A DNA stretch of 62,803 nucleotides from Bacteroidetes bacterium 43-16 (GCA_001897525.1 MKTB01000007.1:168949-231751); one strand, 5' to 3'. Shown: positions 44,127 through 53,706, numbered from the stretch's first letter. Numbers and translations are program-made. Notes: a model not told the origin generated them from the letters alone.

Positions 44127-45980
44127 ATGAAACAGAAAATTGCTTTATTACTATTTATTTCCCCCTTTTTTGGTTTCAAAGGCCAATCTCAAATTCTAAA
44201 AAATCTTTTAGGCAGTTCCAGCAACAGTCCTGTTCCTTCTAATGAAATTCTGATCCAGAATTTCAGGACAGACCTGCAGGAATTGGTCCAAAATAAATAC
44301 AACAGCCGTTTAATGGGCACAACGGGGTATAAAAACCTCTCCGGCCATCTCGAAAAAAGAATGCAACAGCTGGGCCTGATCCGCTATGGTACGGTAGGTT
44401 ACAGGAGCACTTTTAAATATCCAGTGGGCAGGCAGCTTTCTGTAGAATCTAAGTTCTATGTGGAAGGAAAGGCTTTACATATGAATAAGGACGTTCTTCC
44501 TATGCCTTTTGCCCCTACGGAGGACAACAATGCCTACCTCATCCCTAAAGTCAATGAAGCTCATGCACCATGGACCTTGCCCTTGCCTAATGATAACATC
44601 ACAGAAAGTAATATTGCCCGGCTGCTGAAGCCAACTATATTAAATGCCCAGGAGCGCGGGGCCAATGCGATCTACTTCTATGATGACAGGACTGGCAGCA
44701 CCCTGGACCTGAAAGAGTTTGAATTTAAAGGTGTGGATATTGACCCGGATATCCATATCCCGGTTTGGGTGATTGCGAAAAAAGCGTGGACCGATAATTT
44801 TAAGAATGTTTATTCTGTTATCCCTATCAATACGAGCCAGCGCTACAAAACTACTTATGATGAGGGCTATAATATTGTAGGCCTTATTGATAATAAAGCC
44901 GAAAAAACGGTACTCGTCATGGCAGACTATGACCAGGTTATTTTTGAACATGATAATAATAATCCCGGTGCCAATGCAACAGCCAGCGGCGTAACGCTCA
45001 TGTTGCAGTTAAGCCATATCCTTAAAGCCCCGGAATTCAAAACTTACAATTATGCTTTTGCTGCTTTCTCGGGTAGTGCAAAAGGACAGTTGGGCGCGAA
45101 GTCCTTCCTGAGCATCCCGGATATAAAGGCTAAAATTGCTTATGTGGTAGACTTGAATGCGGTAGGCAAGCTGAACCCCCAAAATGAAATTTTCATTAAT
45201 GGTGTGGGCAGCTCTGTACGCTTCAGATCTGCGATCAAAGAGGTATCTGAGGGCTATACTCCTAAAGTGGGCGAAAAGTATCCTTATAATGCCTCCTTCA
45301 ATGCTTTTATAGACAGTGATCTCCCTACGCTTTCTTTCTCTACCGGCTACCCGGCGAAGTTAAGCGGAGAGGATAATATCTCTTCGATCAATTTTAACGG
45401 TATGGCGCAAACGCTGCGCTTTGTGGTAGCGGTGATGACTAAGGTCAACCAGGGCGGAACGGTCACTTTTGCTAAAAACAATATTGAGGTAAAAGACCAG
45501 GACCTGGTCATCCAGAAGGCACCGCCAGCTCCTCCTGTTGCCAAAACACCTAAAACGGTAAGCCCTAAGGAGCCTTCTAGCGCTCAGAAACTGGCCCAGG
45601 CAAAAAACAACCTGAAAAACAATAGCGCGCAATCTTCTATAAAACCGCAAAACAATAAGCCTGCAACGGTGGCTAAATTACCGGTAGAAGAGCCTTACCT
45701 GGGTGCTTCAAACATCGTAGTTGATTTCCTCGGCATTGGTATCAATGAATTGGATAAAAGAGAAGGCGGCGCGGTGATCCAATCTGTCTCTACGAATAGC
45801 AGGGGGGCACAGCTGGGTTTCCAAAGCGGAGATGTCTTATTGCAGATCGGTAGTTTCCCCATCTTTAATGCCAAAAGTTATTTAATGACTTTAGAAAAAT
45901 TCAAGACGGGTGAACGTGCTTATTATAAGGTCAAAAAAGCGGATGGCAAGACTGTCATGGTGGACGTAAATTTTGACTAA
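44127..45980 (+). CDS. M28 peptidase-like protein with lost zinc ligands, plus PDZ domain
   Basis: The 617-residue exported protein has a signal peptide (ALLLFISPFFGFKGQSQ), an N-terminal region to about 250, an M28-like domain (about 255-430) and a C-terminal PDZ-like domain (about 530-617, with GAQLGFQSGDVLLQIG). In active M28 enzymes the zinc ligands sit in GAHYDH, PGANDNASG, a GEE-type loop, LDMVG and YH. Here the matching stretches read MADYDQ (about 265), PGANATASGV, FSGSAKGQLG, DLNAVGK and KLSGEDN, so every ligand position looks substituted. It is most likely a pseudopeptidase with a binding role. Confidence 0.78.
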   Translation: MKQKIALLLFISPFFGFKGQSQILKNLLGSSSNSPVPSNEILIQNFRTDLQELVQNKYNSRLMGTTGYKNLSGHLEKRMQQLGLIRYGTVGYRSTFKYPVGRQLSVESKFYVEGKALHMNKDVLPMPFAPTEDNNAYLIPKVNEAHAPWTLPLPNDNITESNIARLLKPTILNAQERGANAIYFYDDRTGSTLDLKEFEFKGVDIDPDIHIPVWVIAKKAWTDNFKNVYSVIPINTSQRYKTTYDEGYNIVGLIDNKAEKTVLVMADYDQVIFEHDNNNPGANATASGVTLMLQLSHILKAPEFKTYNYAFAAFSGSAKGQLGAKSFLSIPDIKAKIAYVVDLNAVGKLNPQNEIFINGVGSSVRFRSAIKEVSEGYTPKVGEKYPYNASFNAFIDSDLPTLSFSTGYPAKLSGEDNISSINFNGMAQTLRFVVAVMTKVNQGGTVTFAKNNIEVKDQDLVIQKAPPAPPVAKTPKTVSPKEPSSAQKLAQAKNNLKNNSAQSSIKPQNNKPATVAKLPVEEPYLGASNIVVDFLGIGINELDKREGGAVIQSVSTNSRGAQLGFQSGDVLLQIGSFPIFNAKSYLMTLEKFKTGERAYYKVKKADGKTVMVDVNFD

Positions 45981-46002
45981 AGAAGAAACTTAAAATGGTA
46001 CG

Positions 46003-46036
46003 AAAAAGGCGGTAATGGAATCATTACCGCCTTTTT
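46003..46036. terminator. Bidirectional terminator
   Basis: AAAAAGGCGGTAATG (46003-46017) and CATTACCGCCTTTTT (46022-46036) form a perfect 15-bp stem with a 4-base loop between two convergent genes. Confidence 0.9.
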
Positions 46037-46051
46037 TATTGCACATTTATA

Positions 46052-46495
46052 TTACATACATACGTGTCCCGGCTGACCATGAGGCGGATTCACCTTCCCG
46101 TCTGGCAACAACTGGGCCTGGGGTGCAGCTGCAGGGCTTACCGGCATCGGCTGTACCGATTGTGGTGTAGGCGCTGTGGTAGCTGCTCCGGCACTGCTTA
46201 ATGGTGCTCCTACGGCTATGCTGCACAGATGCCCGGGCTCACCATGCGGCGGGTTCAGTTTCACATCACCGGCAGCCGCACTTTTAGCTGTAGCATCAGT
46301 CGCTGCGGCCTGAGGCGCTACAGCTCCGTCTTTGGGCTGCATGGCATCTGTTAATGCATTTGCATCAGCAGCTCCGTTAGCAGCCGGGGTTTGAGTGGTC
46401 GCAGGTGCAGTGTCTGCAGTTGCTTCCGCGGATTCGTTGCCACAAGACCATAATAAGGTAGAAGTAGCCGCAAATAATAAGATTCTTTTGATCAT
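46052..46495 (-). CDS. Lipoprotein with two NPPHGxPGHxC motifs
   Basis: The 147-residue protein has a lipoprotein signal (ILLFAATSTLLWSCGNE), a low-complexity Ala/Thr/Pro linker, and two copies of a short motif: LNPPHGEPGHLCSIAVGAPL near residue 80 and VNPPHGQPGHVCM at the very C-terminus. Two His and one Cys per copy suggest metal binding, which is inference. The motif occurs in uncharacterised Bacteroidota lipoproteins as far as I recall. The C-terminal copy ends right after its Cys-Met. Confidence 0.72.
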   Translation of the reverse strand: MIKRILLFAATSTLLWSCGNESAEATADTAPATTQTPAANGAADANALTDAMQPKDGAVAPQAAATDATAKSAAAGDVKLNPPHGEPGHLCSIAVGAPLSSAGAATTAPTPQSVQPMPVSPAAAPQAQLLPDGKVNPPHGQPGHVCM

Positions 46496-46613
46496 TCTAT
46501 TTAGTTTTAAGCTTTTACAGGATAATAGGGCAAGGCTTATTACAGGTAGTACAACAAGCTGTCCTTTTGCGAAGATAATTTAAATAAATTTATCCGGGTA
46601 CTTCGGGGGTAGA

Positions 46614-47552
46614 TCACTTCCATCTTTTACCAAATCCTATCCCTACAAAAAATGAGGCTTGTACGGGCAGGGCTTTACGTAAGGCCATAATTTCCACAGA
46701 TTGCAGGTGATAGGCAATATTGCCGCCTACATAGATCCTTTGAATGAAAGATTTGTTTTTGGCCGGGACAAAAATTAAGGAAGGTTCCAGGAACAGTCCC
46801 GGGATGATCTTTGCCGCACCCAGGCCCTTCACCCATTTATCTGCGCCGAGGATCTGCGCATTATTTAAAAAGTGTTCTGCGTTTTGTGCTTCATATCGCT
46901 CTGACTGCACAAAATTTACCCCATTGCCATCTGTATAGATCAGGTTAAGGTACACGGGCTTCTGCAGGATGATGGATGCCCCTGCAGTCAGGCTGCCATA
47001 AACGGCAATATTTTCATTGATGACGGGAGGCAATAAGAGCTGTTCTTTTCCATAGCCGAGCTGAATGCTTAAAACGCTGTTGATCTTGCCAAAACTATAG
47101 GGTTTAAAAGCGCCCAGTTCCCGAAATGTATTTCCTTTTCTTTGCTGTTTGATCTCTTTTTCATGATGTATAGACTGTGCACGTAATAGCCACACATCTT
47201 GTGTACTGCCTTTTTTATGGGTGATATAGCGCAGATGCCCTCCTACCCCATTAGTATGCAGGTTTACACCTAATGACAATTCATGTTTATAGGTATCCTC
47301 CAATCCCCATTCCCTGATCTGGCTGATCCGGCTTTTGAGCTGGCGGGTTTTCTTTTCTTTTTGTTTAAGGGCTTTTTGTTGCTGATCGCTCAGGCTGCGC
47401 CATACGTCTTTGGGCTGTGCATGCAGCGAAAAAGAGGCACAGAGCACAGCCAGCAGGAGCAGGCATCTGCCCGGCCATTGTGTTGTTTTACATAAAAATT
47501 GTACCGGTTGACCTGGTTTACGCACAAGAATACAGCATTGAATACCGCACAA
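46614..47552 (-). CDS. Exported protein, probable outer-membrane beta-barrel
   Basis: The 312-residue frame has a signal peptide (LLLLAVLCASFSLHAQ) that lies about 35 residues in, a short basic helix (QKALKQKEKKTRQLKSRISQ) and a run of amphipathic strands with aromatic ends (SLGVNLHTNGVGGHLRYI; SVLSIQLGYGKEQLLL; QASFFVGIGFGKRWK), which is barrel-like. The start is uncertain: TTG 47552, or GTG 47525 nearer the signal. There is no in-frame ATG before the signal peptide. It is divergent from a second envelope gene. Confidence 0.62.
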   Translation of the reverse strand: MCGIQCCILVRKPGQPVQFLCKTTQWPGRCLLLLAVLCASFSLHAQPKDVWRSLSDQQQKALKQKEKKTRQLKSRISQIREWGLEDTYKHELSLGVNLHTNGVGGHLRYITHKKGSTQDVWLLRAQSIHHEKEIKQQRKGNTFRELGAFKPYSFGKINSVLSIQLGYGKEQLLLPPVINENIAVYGSLTAGASIILQKPVYLNLIYTDGNGVNFVQSERYEAQNAEHFLNNAQILGADKWVKGLGAAKIIPGLFLEPSLIFVPAKNKSFIQRIYVGGNIAYHLQSVEIMALRKALPVQASFFVGIGFGKRWK

Positions 47553-47607
47553 TATTATGAAAATTATATTACTTTGCTGTCCGGGTCATCATTCCGTTCA
47601 CGATCTT

Positions 47608-50493
47608 ATGCAGCTAAAATACGTCTATGCCTTTTTACTCTCCTGTTTTTTACCCGCATTTAACTCATTTGCTCAATATAATGCTGCTGCACTCAACCCG
47701 GGCAGGCGCATACAGTATGGACCTGAACTGAAATGGAACAGTTACCGGACGAGCTTCGCGCATTTTTATTTTGCAGCGGGTACAGACAGCCTGTGCAAAT
47801 ATACTTTAGCCAATTACCCTCCGCTGCTCAAGCGGCTGGAGCAGGAAAGCGGCCTTAAATCAAGGGGGATCAATAATATCATCATCTACCCTTCTGTCTA
47901 TAAATTTTTCGAAACCAATATCGGCAGTCACAATCCCCGTACATATAGTTACCCGACCATCAGCTTTGATGCCGGGGGCAGGATATTGATTGCTTTTAAG
48001 GGTAGCTACGCAAGGTACACCCGTGACCTGGGTCTCGGGCTTGCCCGTCATCTATGGGAGAAAAATATTGAACAGTCCGGCCTGCTCAATAGTACGGGGC
48101 CTGTAGCCCCGGAACTGCAATGGTTTCGTGAAGGTTTCCTGGATTACCTGGCATCGGGTTTTAGCCTGGCAGATAATGAACGTCTTTTTAATTTTATCAG
48201 CGACAGCAGCCTGCGTGGTGTACCTGCTTTGCTTCAAGGTACAGACCGGGAGCAGCAGGTTTTATTGAGTAAAGGTTTTTGCTGGTTCCTGACGCAACAT
48301 TACCGTAAAGATGCCCTGAAGCAGATCGTGTTTCAACTGAAGCAAAAGAAGTCTTTTGAAACGGCTGTGCGCCTGGTGACGAAGAGAAACTGGCAGGAAC
48401 TGATGCTGGTGTACACGGCCTATCTACAGCATATTTATAAGCTGCCCGGTAAGCCATTCAATGCGCCTGCAGATACGGGCAGACAAGCCAGGAATATTGT
48501 GCAGTACGATACGCTTTTTAGCAACCCGGATAGTTCCCGGCTATTCATCTCCAGGCTCAGGAACAACCGTAAAATGATTTACCTGGCCCGGGGCGATAAA
48601 AAAGAAGTCCAGCCATTGAAGTCTTTCCAGTCGCCTTTATGGCTGGAAACGACAGAGAGTGCTTACCCGCTTGCTGCTGCCTATATGGACAAATGGTATT
48701 TATTGTACCTGGAGCATGGGGTACATTATGTATGTATCTATAATCATTCGGGCAAAGTACTCCGTACTATAGAGCTGCCGGAACTGATCTCGGGCATTAT
48801 TGACTTTAAAGTACTCAGTGAGGAGGATTGGTTATTGACGGCTTATACGAGGGGCAGAAGCGACCTGGTCCGGTTTAACCCAAAGCGGTACACGCTGCGG
48901 GCAATCACTAATGATCTTGCGGATAATACGGCATTAGCCATGATGCCAGAAAGCCCGGGAAGGGTAAGTTACCGCTCGGGGTTTCCGGAAGCTTTAAAGC
49001 GGGACACTACAGTCTTTTCTCATGCTAAGGCTTATGGCACTTACAGCCTGGCCATTGACTCAAAGGAGCCGGAAGAGGTATTGCTGCACAGTGACAGTGC
49101 TGATTTTGAACAAACGCTTGAAGTCTTTAAAAGGGACAAGGCCCTGGTGCCTTTGCATCAGCGGTACTGGCTGCAGGCTTATAGCCGGCAGGAGCAGGAA
49201 AGGGATAGTCTGGAGCGGGCAGCGCAGCAAAGAAAGGAGGAAAACAGTACATCCTTCCTCTCGGGCGTGTTTGCCAGTGCACAACTTGCTGACACGGCTA
49301 AAACAGCAAAGGAGGAGTTGTATGATGCCCGGAAAGTAAGGCCTTATTTACTGCAATTGAGTAATCTCTGGTTTAATGCCTCGGTAAACAATGATTATTT
49401 CATCAACCGGCTACAGCCTTACCAGTCGCAACTGGGCATTTACAAGTTCCCGGAAGTGGGCGCTATGCTCACGGGGGGCTATGCTGATATTTTTGATAAC
49501 CACGAATTTAATATTGGTTACAAAATGCCTGCAGGCACTGAGGGCAGTGATTTCTTTTTCAGGTATAAGAACAAGAAACAGAAGACGGACTGGTGGCTGA
49601 TGTATTACCGTAAGGTGGAAAGCCTGAAGCCAACCGGGGACAATCAATGGTTTGATGCGCTGGGGCGGCCTTATCCGCCCACGGCAAAGGTGAAGAGTTT
49701 TTATTATGAAGCGGGGATCGATCATCCGTTTAATTATTATTCGGCAATCAGTTTAACCGTTGCGCTGCGGCAGAACAGGACGGTGTTCCTCTCTACGGAT
49801 AAATACAGCCTGCAATACCCGCCGCTGAAGGAGTTATGGAATATCAATACGCTTACTTATACGTATAATAACATCCGGTCTGTTCCGGAACGGCCGATGA
49901 TGCTGAAAGGGATCAGGTATAAGGCTATGCTGGATGCTGTGGTGGGTGTGGAACGGAAAAGCAGGTTCAGCTATGGCATTACGCAAAGCCTGGATGGCTA
50001 CCAACCCATTTATCCCTGGCTCAACGGGCATTACCAGGTAGCAGCGGGCTATAGCGGTGGCCCCGAACGTATTTTATACAATTTTGGCGGTATGGATAAT
50101 AATGTGATCGTACGGATTGACTCTGCTGCTGTATTTGCCCAGGATGCGCCTTATGTCTTCCAGCAACTGGTGGCTCCTTTAAGGGGTTTCCGGCAAAATA
50201 CGATGTGGGGCAATGCTTATGGCTTGGTGAATGCGGAACTATTTGCTCAGGTATTTAATGGTATAATTCCCGGCAAAACAAGGTTTTCTTTTATCAACCT
50301 GTTGCAGTTGGGTGCTTTTATGGATGTAGCGTACAGCAGGGCGACCTGGCAACCGGGGAGTGACTGGCAGCGGAGGAATAGTTTCGGCCTTAGCCTGAAA
50401 ACAATCCTGGCCAATTATCCTATCCGTGTGGACATGGCTTTCCCTTATAACCTGGACCATAAGCCTATGGTGCATTTGTCGTTGAAGTTGTGA
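47608..50493 (+). CDS. Large outer-membrane-associated protein, barrel at C-terminus
   Basis: From ATG 47608 the protein has 961 residues with a signal peptide (YAFLLSCFLPAFNSFAQ). An upstream in-frame ATG at 47557 would put the signal too far in. Residues about 30-260 resemble a peptidase-MA-like fold (WFREGFLDYLASGF in the active-site position, without an intact HExxH). The middle looks like a beta-propeller (LYLEHGVHYVCIYNHSGKVLRTI). The last 350 residues form amphipathic strands like a surface-antigen barrel (WNINTLTYTYNNI to a final VHLSLKL). Function is unknown. Confidence 0.68.
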   Translation: MQLKYVYAFLLSCFLPAFNSFAQYNAAALNPGRRIQYGPELKWNSYRTSFAHFYFAAGTDSLCKYTLANYPPLLKRLEQESGLKSRGINNIIIYPSVYKFFETNIGSHNPRTYSYPTISFDAGGRILIAFKGSYARYTRDLGLGLARHLWEKNIEQSGLLNSTGPVAPELQWFREGFLDYLASGFSLADNERLFNFISDSSLRGVPALLQGTDREQQVLLSKGFCWFLTQHYRKDALKQIVFQLKQKKSFETAVRLVTKRNWQELMLVYTAYLQHIYKLPGKPFNAPADTGRQARNIVQYDTLFSNPDSSRLFISRLRNNRKMIYLARGDKKEVQPLKSFQSPLWLETTESAYPLAAAYMDKWYLLYLEHGVHYVCIYNHSGKVLRTIELPELISGIIDFKVLSEEDWLLTAYTRGRSDLVRFNPKRYTLRAITNDLADNTALAMMPESPGRVSYRSGFPEALKRDTTVFSHAKAYGTYSLAIDSKEPEEVLLHSDSADFEQTLEVFKRDKALVPLHQRYWLQAYSRQEQERDSLERAAQQRKEENSTSFLSGVFASAQLADTAKTAKEELYDARKVRPYLLQLSNLWFNASVNNDYFINRLQPYQSQLGIYKFPEVGAMLTGGYADIFDNHEFNIGYKMPAGTEGSDFFFRYKNKKQKTDWWLMYYRKVESLKPTGDNQWFDALGRPYPPTAKVKSFYYEAGIDHPFNYYSAISLTVALRQNRTVFLSTDKYSLQYPPLKELWNINTLTYTYNNIRSVPERPMMLKGIRYKAMLDAVVGVERKSRFSYGITQSLDGYQPIYPWLNGHYQVAAGYSGGPERILYNFGGMDNNVIVRIDSAAVFAQDAPYVFQQLVAPLRGFRQNTMWGNAYGLVNAELFAQVFNGIIPGKTRFSFINLLQLGAFMDVAYSRATWQPGSDWQRRNSFGLSLKTILANYPIRVDMAFPYNLDHKPMVHLSLKL

Positions 50494-50701
50494 TGCCGAT
50501 GTATTCAGCTGATGCATCATTTTCACTCGGCTCTTCTGCAGCGATCTACCTCTTTGGAACAGGTATTATCAGCTTATTTCTTGTTGATTTTTTTGAAAGC
50601 ATGCAGCTGAACCTATTGGTACTAAAATTGAAAATAGCTTCAGGATCTTTTAATGCTATAGTCAAACAAAGAGGAACTATACCCCTTTAATTTAATATTA
50701 A

Positions 50702-51100
50702 TTAGATTCCAGGGTAACAATCAAATTCAATAGGTTGAGATTGTCCATTTAGTGAAATCTTAACTGTTGTGAAGAAATCCCCTCTACCATCCATGCTTTT
50801 GTATCTCAGTTTACCATATAGTTTTCTATTGTACCTAGTATCATCAAATAGCTTAAAAATGGGTACATTTTTCCAATCACCTTTTCGTTTACATATCCCA
50901 AAATATTGATTAGGCAGCAGAGTAAAATTACAATACTTAAACTGTTTTTTTTCTAAATAAGGAATAATGAGTTTTTCTATAGCTAATTTAACAGCTTTTC
51001 TTAATATATATTTTGAGTAAAAAAATGCAGCCCCAAAATGAAGAACAACAAGAATACACAGCAGAATATATTTATTTATCTGGTTCATATACAAATCCAT
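50702..51100 (-). CDS. Small membrane-anchored protein, putative orphan immunity
   Basis: From ATG 51100 (or 51088) the protein has 132 (128) residues: a membrane helix (YILLCILVVLHFGAAFFYSKYIL) and a basic soluble domain. A longer frame to 51160 exists, but the ATG at 51100 overlaps the end of a short relic frame (51072-51260) in the way tip and immunity genes overlap elsewhere in this region. No family is recognised. It is the leftmost member of the minus-strand cassette region. Confidence 0.5.
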   Translation of the reverse strand: MDLYMNQINKYILLCILVVLHFGAAFFYSKYILRKAVKLAIEKLIIPYLEKKQFKYCNFTLLPNQYFGICKRKGDWKNVPIFKLFDDTRYNRKLYGKLRYKSMDGRGDFFTTVKISLNGQSQPIEFDCYPGI

Positions 51101-51260
51101 TTTTAAAAGTAGCACTCCCACCTCCAATAACCCCTCCATTAACTGAATACAAATTTCCAATAAACAGGCTATTTAAGCTAAAGTTGTTATCAAACTGTAT
51201 TTCTATTCCATATCTATTTGGTACAGGCTTATATACAATTAATAGATAGTAAACAATCTT
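51072..51260 (-). pseudogene. Possible 3' relic of a toxin tip
   Basis: A stop-to-stop frame of 62 codons ends GGGSATFKNGFVYEPDK and then TAA, overlapping the next gene's ATG by 29 bases. It has no start codon of its own and no link to a core fragment, so it looks like the surviving end of a displaced tip. This rests on arrangement only. Confidence 0.3.
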
Positions 51261-51289
51261 TTATTATCGACAATACTTCTGCTTAACTC

Positions 51290-52015
51290 TTACATCAAGG
51301 TTTTTAAAAGTTCTTTCGAAACGGGTGGACTATCTTCATCTTTTGGAAGCAAAAATATAAGGCAAATACCGTTTTCTACTTGTTTCAACAATAGGCCTAT
51401 AGCTGCTGTTGACTTTCCAAAAGGAAGGGTGTTCATTTCAAAGATAAGGTCCGGATTTTTATGTTCCCCGTAGAAGAAATTAACCTTCTGCCAATCATCA
51501 ATGATATAACCCATCTCTGTTTCATCAGCTATTTCCTGTCTCAATTTTCCTTTTTCCGAAATGGTCATCAACAGATTATTGATTGATGTTGAGGTCCTTT
51601 CTGTTGCCCATTTAAAATTGATATATCCGTCGGTTGCACTATACGTTCTATCATTAATAAAATGTTTTTTTAAAGGACGCTCAACGGTAAGAAATTTACT
51701 TAGTTGAAAATGAATGGTATCTGTTTTTTTCTTAAAAATAATGATATCATATTGATGCATAAAGGACAATAGGCACACTGGAAAATCTCCTTCATCGTAG
51801 GTAATACTTGAAACGGTTATATGCGTTAATTGTTGCGCATCGAAAAGCCTTGAATATTCTTTGGGTAAAGTATCAGGAGCAAATACAATATTCCCGACTC
51901 TCGTTTCCGGCGGCCTGCTTTGCATAGCAGGTAATGAGCGATAAACAAGCATGGAAAAGGCAATAACTATTCCAATCCCTAAAATAATCAATACCCGAAG
52001 TGTGCTTTTTTTCAT
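51290..52015 (-). CDS. Membrane-anchored protein, putative orphan immunity
   Basis: The 241-residue protein has an N-terminal membrane anchor (TLRVLIILGIGIVIAFSMLVY) and a soluble periplasmic-side domain with mixed strands and helices (ITYDEGDFPVCLLSFMHQYDIIIF). It ends in PVSKELLKTLM. No family is recognised. Position, strand and topology match its neighbours in the cassette array. A short relic frame ends 45 bases before its ATG. Confidence 0.55.
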   Translation of the reverse strand: MKKSTLRVLIILGIGIVIAFSMLVYRSLPAMQSRPPETRVGNIVFAPDTLPKEYSRLFDAQQLTHITVSSITYDEGDFPVCLLSFMHQYDIIIFKKKTDTIHFQLSKFLTVERPLKKHFINDRTYSATDGYINFKWATERTSTSINNLLMTISEKGKLRQEIADETEMGYIIDDWQKVNFFYGEHKNPDLIFEMNTLPFGKSTAAIGLLLKQVENGICLIFLLPKDEDSPPVSKELLKTLM

Positions 52016-52060
52016 ATACGGTTAACATTCTTTCTTTAATCCTGTCCTTAGATTAGGACT

Positions 52061-52168
52061 TTACTCTTTTCTTATATGATCTAAAATACGCTCTTCAAAT
52101 TTATCTAATCGTTTTATGATCCCATTAGGGTCATTCATTATTGTATAGCTCTTCCAAGGTGAGCGCAT
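52061..52168 (-). pseudogene. Possible 3' relic of a toxin tip
   Basis: A 35-codon frame (ATG 52168 to TAA 52061-52063) reads SPWKSYTIMNDPNGIIKRL then a charged helix and ends HIRKE. It continues open upstream into the end of the next gene in another frame. It lies just before the 51290-52015 gene, the place where a tip should be. Identity is unproven. Confidence 0.25.
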
Positions 52169-52178
52169 GTATAGTCGT

Positions 52179-52733
52179 TTATTCCCCTACAACATACACG
52201 CCTTCTTTTTCTACTGGACCATCTAATTTCTCTACGATGATTGTATCTCCAAAAACCTTTAAGTCACCGAAAGTATTAAATTTATAGGTATTACCTTTTG
52301 CTACAAAAAACCTGATAGGTTCGTCCTGTTTATTTGCGTATATTAAACCATTATTGTACAGTGGCCAATACTCATCAGATCTATTCAGGTTATGTTGAAA
52401 TAAAACCCAATTACCCAGCTTAGTAAATTGACTATTTCCTCCATCCACGCCATATAAATGAGGTTGTTCTACTAATATTGCAAGCACAGTTCCCTGTGTA
52501 CTTTCATTTTCTATGCCGGCATTAAAACATAGTAATATTTCCTTATTCATGATACTACCTTCATTAAATTTTTGAGTAGTAGACCGATCAAAAAGTAAGA
52601 GAGGCAAAGACTCGCCCTTTTCATTATACACTTTGTAATTGCTTGCCCGAGATAGGAAAGAGTTCCTGTTTGCGATAACAAATACAGCTACTAAACCTAT
52701 TAAAATCAAAATAATGACACCTATCCTTTTCAT
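52179..52733 (-). CDS. Membrane-anchored orphan immunity candidate, paralogue A
   Basis: The 184-residue protein has an N-terminal anchor (GVIILILIGLVAVFVIANRN) and a periplasmic domain. It is clearly paralogous to the gene at 53822-54391: both have SNYKVYNE, a Phe-Thr-Lys-Leu-Gly segment (FTKLGNWVLFQHNL against FTKLGKRVLFQHDF), GNTYKFNTF, YGDT/FGDT-IIVE and a terminal KEGVY. Two diverged copies in adjacent cassettes fit immunity proteins kept against related tips. Confidence 0.6.
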   Translation of the reverse strand: MKRIGVIILILIGLVAVFVIANRNSFLSRASNYKVYNEKGESLPLLLFDRSTTQKFNEGSIMNKEILLCFNAGIENESTQGTVLAILVEQPHLYGVDGGNSQFTKLGNWVLFQHNLNRSDEYWPLYNNGLIYANKQDEPIRFFVAKGNTYKFNTFGDLKVFGDTIIVEKLDGPVEKEGVYVVGE

Positions 52734-52822
52734 GATTACTTTTTTTTCATTTATTATTCCTCACATAGTCTCTATACTCATTCACTTCTCCCAACAACAA
52801 TTTAGAAACATTATCAAATTCC

Positions 52823-53461
52823 CTACAATAGCCACTTAGACGTTGAAAAAGTATGAACCCAACCAGTTGAAGTCTTAACATAATAAACGTTTTGCACTAC
52901 TCCATGAATAGCATTATTTTTATAGGAATAATCTGAATAAACTACAAATGCCGCTCTTTGTTTATCTCTACTAAATAATGGTTTTGTAATGGCTATATTA
53001 TTTACTTTTTTTTCTTCATCACGTGTATTCCTGATTCGATTATCAATACAAATAAATGTTTTTTGAGTGTCCTGAGTTTGGGCGCTCATATAATGTCTAT
53101 CGGCTTCATCAAATAATGAATCAGTAATAGGGAAAGCAAATAAAAATAATATTGGATAGGGATCAATCAGGTCACTACTTAATAATCGTTGCATTCTTTC
53201 GGGTTCAGATTTGGGGAGCCAACTAATACCATTGACCTTAAAATCAAAATATAGCGATTCATCCCACTTGACAAACTCCTTATTCAGAAAAAGACTGTCA
53301 ACATTTTCATTTCCCTGAAAATCATTTAAGAATTGCTTCATTAAAAAGCAAATATTGTCTTCATCAAAGCTGTTTAACGCTACATTGGATGCAACATCTT
53401 CATTTAATTGCTCTTTACAAGAAACAATTAAAATGCTTGAAATTAAAAAAACAAAAAGCAT
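52823..53461 (-). CDS. Lipoprotein, putative immunity protein
   Basis: From ATG 53461 the protein has 212 residues with a lipoprotein signal (LFVFLISSILIVSCKEQ). A longer frame to 53506 lacks the signal at its N-terminus. The mature part is acidic and mixed (FDEDNICFLMKQFLNDFQ; YVKTSTGWVHTFSTSKWLL). It follows a truncated Rhs core relic by about 85 bases with no tip in between, so it looks like an orphan immunity gene. No family is recognised. Confidence 0.55.
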   Translation of the reverse strand: MLFVFLISSILIVSCKEQLNEDVASNVALNSFDEDNICFLMKQFLNDFQGNENVDSLFLNKEFVKWDESLYFDFKVNGISWLPKSEPERMQRLLSSDLIDPYPILFLFAFPITDSLFDEADRHYMSAQTQDTQKTFICIDNRIRNTRDEEKKVNNIAITKPLFSRDKQRAAFVVYSDYSYKNNAIHGVVQNVYYVKTSTGWVHTFSTSKWLL

Positions 53462-53545
53462 TCTATACCTAATAAAATCATTATTTAAATGACCAAAATT
53501 AAACAAGGATATTTGGCCTATGCGCGCTAGTCCTTGTCAAAATCA

Positions 53546-53690
53546 TCACCTTTGGCAAACTAAGGGAGCACCAGGGTTTACGGTCACGGCAAGGCTATCA
53601 TAAAACACTTGTCCGGCTCCCGTGTTAGACAAATATAATGCGACAGGTCTTTCTTTCAACCTATTTAATCTTTAGCTTAAGGTAATTTAT
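53546..53690 (-). pseudogene. Rhs core relic, first segment only
   Basis: The minus strand reads RPVALYLSNTGAGQVFYDSL then AVTVNPGAPLVCQR and a TGA stop (53546-53548). This is the diverged counterpart of YLSNQGAEQVYYDNLAVTLPPGA found in four other places. The rest of the core and any tip are missing. Confidence 0.75.
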
Positions 53691-53706
53691 TCAGCCAAAT
53701 CAATAC

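Noticed and set aside
50490-50690. 66-codon plus-strand frame after the large envelope protein
   Set aside because: It starts at a GTG ATG overlapping the previous stop, has no recognisable domain and opposes the strand of the following region. It remains possible but unsupported.
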